Source: Ananas comosus (taxonomy: Eukaryota > Streptophyta > Magnoliopsida > Poales > Bromeliaceae). From it: DNA of 64,000 nt. Below are positions 58,080-64,000 of the stretch, piece by piece. The stretch lies in the NCBI RefSeq assembly GCF_001540865.1, contig NC_033623.1:7524856-7588855 (forward strand), in the 5' to 3' direction. Under the pieces are notes generated by a model. The model was not told the DNA's origin and made no database searches. It saw only the letters and a list, made by a program, of their open reading frames with translations. The stretch's first letter is position 1. Each line of letters opens with the position of its first letter. A program made the translations under genes and the position numbers.

Positions 58080-61000
58080 TCAAGCCTCCATCTGAAAAAG
58101 ATGGGGATAGCGCTCCCGCAGTGCGCTCTCTAACTCCCAAGTGGCCTCACGCTCGTCGTGGTTGCTCCAAAGCACCTTCACGTAGGGAATTTTCCGGTTC
58201 CGCAATCTTTTCACCTCGCGAGCCAAAATCCTCAAAGGTTGCTCCTCAAAGCTCAAGTCATCCCTCAGCTCCAAAGGCGTAGCGTCCAAAACATGAGCCG
58301 GGTCGTGGATGTACTTCCGAAGGACCGATACATGGAACACATTGTGTACACCCGATAGGTTTGGCGGTAGAGCGAGTCTATACGCTACCGGGCCTACACG
58401 CTCCAAAACCTCATACGGTCCAATATATCGGGGGCTCAACTTGCCCCGGATTTCAAATCTTCGAATTCCTTTGGTCGGCGAGACTTTCAAGAACACATGG
58501 TCTCCAATCTGAAACTCCAAGTCTCGTCGACGCCGATCAGCATAACTCCTCTGCCTACTCTGGGCTGCCAACAATCGCTCCCGAGCAATGCGAACCTTGT
58601 CCTCTGCTTCCTGGAGCACATCAGGGCCTAAAGCCAATCTCTCACCAACTTCACTCCAATGAAGTGACGACCTACACTTCCGTCCATAAAGTGCCTCGAA
58701 CGGTGCCATCTTGATGCTTGCTTGATAACTGTTGTTATAAGCAAACTCTACCATCGGTAGATGCTGCGACCATCCTCCCTGGAAGTCGATCACGGAGGCT
58801 CGAAGCATGTCCTCGAGAGTCTGTATAGTACGCTCTGACTGCCCGTCACTCTTGGGGTGGAAAGCTGTACTGAAGTCCAAACGCGTACCCAGAGCGTCCT
58901 GTAAGCTCCTCCAAAAGTGGGATACAAAACGGGGGTCTCGATCCGATACTATAGAAGTAGGTACCGTGTAAATGCACAATCTCGTCCTAATAAACCTGTG
59001 CGAGTCTCTCACCAGTCCAAGTAGTGTGGATAAGTATGAAATGTGCCGATTTCGTCAATCTATCCACGATCACCCAAATAGCGTCATGCCCGGCCTGTGA
59101 GCGAGGCAATCCCATCACAAAATTCATAGTGATCTTTCCCACTTCCACACTGGAATCGGTAGGCTCTGCAGCTTCCCTGCAGGAACCCGGTGCTCAGCCT
59201 TCACCTGTTGGCAAGTTAAACATCTAGCAACGAACTCACCAACATTCTTTTTCATCCCGCGCCACCAGTAAAGCAACTTCAAGTCCTTGTACATCTTGGT
59301 GCATTCCGGATGTATAGCATACGGTGCTCGGTGTGCTTCTTGAAGAATATCCTCTTTGATGCCCAAGTCCGCCGGTACATAAAGTCGTCCGCGGAAACGC
59401 ATCCATCCATCACCGTCTAAAATGAAGTCACCGGTGCAACCATCAACCATCTTAGCTCGAATCTTTTGCAACTCCGAGTCGGAAGCTTGCTTTTCTTTAA
59501 TCCTTTCCAAAAGTGTAGGTTGCACCACTAAAGTCATCAATCTCAAAGGTGTATTAGGAGCCACCACCTCCAACTCCAACCGCTTCATCTGTTCAATCAA
59601 CGGCGGTTTAGTAACCACAAGCATCGCTAAGTTCTCAGTCGATTTCCTACTTAGCGCATCCGCCACCACGTTAGCCTTACCCGGGTGGTAAAGAATAGTC
59701 AAGTCATAATCCTTGAGTAGCTCCAACCATCTGCGCTGCCTCAAGTTCAACTCCTTCTGAGTGAATAGATACTTTAAGCTTTTGTGATCCGTATATACTT
59801 CGCATCGCTCGCCATAGAGGTAATGGCGCCATAGCTTCAATGCAAAGACTACGGCCGCCAACTCCAAGTCGTGAGTGGGGTAATTCCTTTCATAGTCCTT
59901 CAATTGGCGAGATGCATACGCGATCACTTTCCCGTCCTGCATCAGAACACAGCCCAATCCATTAAAGGAAGCATTACTATAAATCACATACCCTGCTCCA
60001 GCAGTCAGCAAGGTAAGGATCGGGGCAGTCGTCAATCTCTGCTTCAACTCTTGGAAGCTCCTTTCACACGCATCATTCCAAACAAACTTCGTTCCTTTAA
60101 GCGTGAGCCTCGTGAGGGGAGTAGATAACTTTGCAAACCCCTCGATGAACCGTCGGTAGTAGCCGGCCAAACCAATGAAGCTCTGAATCTCGGTCACACT
60201 CGTCGGCCTCGGCCAATCCTTGATAGCTTCAATTTTTCTCCGGTCCACGGCTATGCCTGATCCTGAAATCACATGGCTAAAAAACGCCACCTCTCTAAGC
60301 CAAAATTCACACTTTTTCAACTTGGCGTAGAGCTTCTTTTTCCGAACCACTTGAAGTACTAGTCTCAAGTGTTTCTCGTGATCCGCGTCACTCCGGGAAT
60401 ACACTAAGATGTCGTCGATAAACACCACAACGAATCTGTCTAAATAAGGCTTGAAAACACAGTTCATCAGATCCATAAAAGTTGTCGGGGCATTAGTAAG
60501 CCCAAACGGCATAACCGTAAAGTCATAATGTCCATACCGTGTTCTAAAAGCCGTCTTCGACACATCCTCAGGTCTGATCCTCAACTAGTGATATCCCGAC
60601 TGCAAGTCAATTTTGGAATATACACAAGATCCCTGGAGCTGATCAAATAGATCATCAATCCTCGGTAATGGATACTTGTTCTTAATCGTGACTTTATTAA
60701 GTTCACGATAATCCACACACAGACGAAGTGATCCATCCTTCTTCTTGACAAATAAGACCGGTGCTCCCCAGGGTGACACGCTCGGTTGTACAAAACCCTT
60801 GTCCAGAAGATCCTGCAACTGTGCCTTCAGCTCCTTCAATTCTGCTGGTGCTATCCTATAGGGTGCCTTTGAGATTGGGGTAGTCCCGGGGACGAGATCT
60901 ACCACAAACTCAATCTCCCTATCAGGAGGCATGCCTGGAAGCTCCGCTGGGAACACATCTCCAAACTCCCACACTACGAGGATATCCTCAATCCTAGGGG

Positions 61001-62889
61001 CGTCGTCCACACCGCGCAACACAACAGTAGCCAAATAGGCAACGCAGCCTCTACTAATCAACTGCCGAGCTCGAGAAGAGCTAATCGTCATCGCAAACAG
61101 CGAACTTTGGCATCCTCGGTACACAACCTCCGCCTGCCCCGGCTCTCTAAATGTCATCGTTCGATTCTTACAATCGATGGTGGCAAAGTACTTGGTCAAC
61201 CAATCCATGCCGAACACAACATCAAACTCCCCGAGTTTGTGCAAAGCTAGCAAGTCCACAGGCATGATCCAATCTCCAATCCTAACAGGGCAACTGGGGC
61301 AAAACTCCCGAATGTCTAAGGAGTGATCGGGTACAACAACTCGGCCCGGATGTAACAAAGATACAAGTGGGATGCCATGCAGCTCGGCAAACAGCCGATC
61401 AATGAATGAATGCGATGCACCGGTATCAAACAAAGCTCTAACTCGAACACCATGAAGTAAAATGATACCTGCGACCACATTCTCGGCTGCCGCCGCCTCC
61501 TCAGTCTGGGCCGCGTACATGCGCCCGCTCGGAGCCTGTCGTGACCCCTCCGCCTGTCGCAGAGTTGGCGACCGCCCTACCTGGTGATGCGCAGAAGATG
61601 TCCCCTGACTGGGACCTGGCGATGCTGGTGCAGATGCCGAAGATGGCGCTGGCAATGGACTCCTCAGGCAGTCCGAGTGGAAGTGGCCCTCCTGGCCACA
61701 CAAGAAGCACCTGCCCCGGCTGCGCGAACACTGCCGCGGGTAATGAGGGCCGCCACAGATCACGCAGCGGGGGGCCTGGCGACGATCGGGTCCTCCTCGC
61801 TGGATAGACTGGCCACATCCCCGCGACTGGCTCCTACTCCTGGGATGCCTCGGCGGCCTCCGTGAGTGCGTCTGACTCGCACCCTCAGCCGCGGGCCTCT
61901 TGCCCTTCCCTTTCTCCAAGCTCTCGCGACGCTCCTGCCTCCATTATCAAAGCTCGATCCACAACCTCCCGATAAGTCTGGAGGTTGGAAGACTGCACCA
62001 ACCGGTAGATAGAAGGCCGCAAACCGCGCTCAAAGATGCGGGCCTTGTCCTCGTCGTCCCTCACAACAAATGGTACACAATGTAGTATCCGGAAGAACTC
62101 CCTCTCGTACTCAGCCACTGACCGCTCATCCTGGCGCAAGGTGCGCAAATCCTGCTCCATCTTCCTCTTGACGCTGGTAGGAAAGTGGTGCGCCAGAAGA
62201 AGCTCCTTGAAACTAGTCCAAGTAATCGCTGCCAAGTCGGTGTTGGGGTTGTCCTGGATATCCAACCACCAACGATAGGCCTCGCCGTCCAGAAAGTGAG
62301 TGGCGAGCCAAACTCTGTCCCTCTCCTCAACGAAGGTATCTCGAAACAGCTTCTCCATGTGGAGCAACCACTTCTCAACAATCCAGTGGTCGACGTTCTT
62401 GCCATCAAACGTCCTCGGGCTGCACCTCCTAAACTCACTGATGCGCTTCACGAGCCGATCCCGCTCGGCTCCCTCGGCCATCACGGGGAATGCTGCCCCG
62501 GTCGCCGGTCTCTGAACAGGTAGTGCCGTAACCACCTCCTCCTGAGGTGCGGTCGCCGGTGCCGCACGTGAGGAGCTGGGCGCGGGGGAATGTGCCCTCG
62601 GTGCGACGTCCACCATGGGTGCTGGCGGTGTGGGACCCTGGGTCTCCCTCGAAGCTGCCGCCTGCTGCAGTAGGAGGTCCTCAAGATGCTTCATCCGCGC
62701 CTCCTGCCGCTGGGCCACCTTAGCCTGTCGCTGCGCCGCTGCCGTCTACTGCGCCAACAGATCAGTGAGGACCGCAAGCTGGGCCCTCAGGTCACGGACC
62801 TCACTGGATCCGGAAGTAGCGGAGGTCTCGACCTTCTTGGGGTGTGCCGCATGATCCGCTGCGGCAGACTGGGAGCGTGTAACCGGCAT
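58080..62889 (-). pseudogene. Tekay-type Ty3/gypsy gag-pol, nearly full length but broken
   Basis: This is the best-preserved polyprotein. Gag starts at ATG 62889 (MPVTRSQSAAADHAAH) but has TAG at 62746-62748. Capsid core: RRCSPRTFDGKNVDHWIVEKW. Gag and pol frames are offset near 61915. Double zinc knuckle: [13 protein letters not shown] and [14 protein letters not shown] (61919-60585). Protease [33 protein letters not shown], then TAG at the end of that frame where the relative G1 has Gln, then intact [11 protein letters not shown]. RNase [14 protein letters not shown]. Integrase zinc finger [11 protein letters not shown] ends in a frameshift at about 59130; a further stop and frameshift lie at about 58970-59000. 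The rest (59012-58080) has SDRDPRF, DGQSERT and a chromodomain-like tail. Not functional as sequenced. Confidence 0.95.
62746..62748 (-). other. Premature TAG in gag
   Basis: The frame is open on both sides and the stop follows a CAG codon. This fits a CAG-to-TAG change; a stop at the same relative place occurs in G1 at 19257-19259. Confidence 0.85.
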
Positions 62890-63228
62890 CGTCACTACAA
62901 AACATAAAAGCGCAAGTTAATAACCCACGCTATTGCATCCCCGCTCAAAGCGATAAAACCCAAATCATGCGAAAGTAGGGAAGTGTCCTTCACTACTAAC
63001 TCCCGATGTTACGTTGTCGGCCGCCAACGTAACCCTCCGCGAAGTTAGGAGCCATACACTCCGATCAAACTCTAACTTTTTAGAGTTGTCATAAACCCAA
63101 TCATAATACTTTCGCTCACAAGTCAATTAGACCTCGTCTCTCACGAGCCCAATTCCTATAGTCCAACCGGCCTAAGGTTCGCTAGGTCCACTAAGACTCA
63201 ACCCTAGACTCTGATACCAAATTAATCT
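62890..63228 (-). other. Leader between primer site and gag
   Basis: About 340 bp of untranslated leader of the second chromovirus on the minus strand. No gene. Confidence 0.7.
63208..63219 (-). promoter_or_regulatory. Primer-binding site of the second chromovirus (tRNA-iMet)
   Basis: Minus strand reads TGGTATCAGAGT, 9 nt from the LTR end, one base different from the TGGTATCAGAGC site of G2. Confidence 0.88.
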
Positions 63229-64000
63229 GTCACGCCCCGGGACCGGCGAAGGTCCTCCCGGTAGCATGCCCAGACCCGCCATATGTCTACACATATAAGG
63301 CGTCTACAACAAAAGCGGAAGTAAAGCAAGAGATAGAACAAATAAAAGAAGTGAAATAACTAGCAGCTAATGATATCAGAGCAAGTAAAGTTCTATCATC
63401 TATACCAAAGTAAAGAAATAAAGCTAGTCAAACAAAGAAACCATAAGTAGTACAAAAAAAATGGTGGTCTCTATACATACGGGTACAACTCTCAACCTCT
63501 CACAAAAAGAAAACACGAGAGGTAGACCACCTATCGAACGATCCCTCGGTAAGCACGCTAGCCCGAGGCGATACCCTTTCCGCGATCCCGGCCTCTCCCT
63601 GCGTGGAAGGCTCTGAAAGACATCGAGAAAAAGAGGGCGTGAGAACTATAATTTATAATTCCCAGTGGGCAATTACTGACCTCAGCTCTATGCACCACTA
63701 GGCCTCAAAAGAAAAGGGTAAGTACAATAATAATAGCAATAATGACTGCGATATAAAGGCATAATTAAAATGCTAAATTACTAAACGCAAGTATACACGA
63801 TGTCATGGTGATGTACGTCTACGATATCAAAATAGTATGTCATTAACCATTATGAATACATTATGCATAAGTTCTGTCATGGCAACCAAGTATGCTTTAA
63901 TGCAAAAAGGAGGCTATCAAGTATACTACATGTCTCAACACTATGCTAAAAGCATATAAATGTAATTCGACTACTAAACCTATCTAGTAGTGATTAACCA
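63229..64000 (-). mobile_element. 5' LTR of the second chromovirus, cut by the window end
   Basis: Begins TGTCACGCCCCGGGACCGG at 63229 (the reversed LTR terminus) and matches LTRs B and L through 64000. It contains the hairpin at 63643-63661, with one stem pair weakened (ATAATTC). The rest lies outside the window. Confidence 0.92.

Overview
The window is plant nuclear DNA, almost certainly from a monocot. It has interrupted reading frames, splice sites, (TA)n and (CT)n microsatellites, MITEs, a Cassandra TRIM and dense nested Ty3/gypsy retrotransposons with tRNA-Met or tRNA-Arg primer sites. The repeat style would fit a bromeliad such as pineapple, but the sequence alone does not prove a species. 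No tRNA, rRNA, CRISPR or intact host gene was found. The only host-type gene is an NRT1/PTR (NPF5-like) transporter at 2963-4638, which lacks its 5' exons here and carries a frameshifting deletion.

Layout. 1-1631: two related palindromic MITEs set in TA/CT microsatellites. 2963-4682: NPF remnant and poly(A) signal. 4683-6720: AT-rich spacer. 6721-7148: zinc-knuckle fragment of a LINE-like ORF1. 7138-19375: a Tekay-type chromovirus on the minus strand (called G1), with its 3' LTR at 7138-9545 and broken gag-pol. Its integrase is split by a solo LTR (A, 10540-15715, TSD GGTGG), which is itself split by an inverted solo LTR (B, about 11991-14664). 19376-25069: a plus-strand gag-only element (G2) whose 3.4-kb 5' LTR (C) lies just upstream of the G1 gag start. 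It is cut at an N at 25070. 25139-29605: a Tat/Ogre-like element with an extra ORF, gag, no pol, and two tandem-repeat arrays (69 bp and 156 bp) before its 3' LTR. 29832-38925: an LTR fragment, then a second gag-only element of the G2 family (LTR 30510-34151, internal 34152-37466, shortened 3' LTR 37467-38925). 38926-42562: LTR-like DNA in reverse orientation with a GC-rich island. 42563-43154: a promoter-like stretch and an Ala-rich open frame. 43155-46302: solo LTR H (TSD CCAAC) carrying a complete Cassandra TRIM (43504-43997, TSD TTCTC). 46308-48290: spacer with a hAT MITE and a long (TA)n. 48290-53412: fragments of a copia-like LTR, LTR J, a plant-transposon-domain ORF and LTR K. 53413-64000: two Tekay-type chromovirus copies on the minus strand, fused by a deletion. 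The second one (58025-64000) is the best preserved in the window but is broken by TAG codons and frameshifts.

The elements do not form a host pathway; the content is a record of nested insertion, LTR-LTR recombination and decay. Three shared features are the most interesting. First, several distinct LTR families carry arrays of short palindromes (ACCGGT-cored, or GGGCGCCC-like) at the same place, roughly 150-430 bp from the LTR start and ahead of TATA-like sites. Second, a small hairpin next to a CCCACTGGGAAC block is conserved between LTR families with compensatory base changes. Third, two copies of one family have replaced pol with the same non-coding segment, so they probably depended on partner elements for mobility.

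Quality caveats: single Ns occur at 25070, 46457 and 48359, the last flanked by an unmerged 49-bp duplication. The 30-38 kb region differs from its relatives mainly by small indels, which may be uncorrected long-read error rather than real decay.
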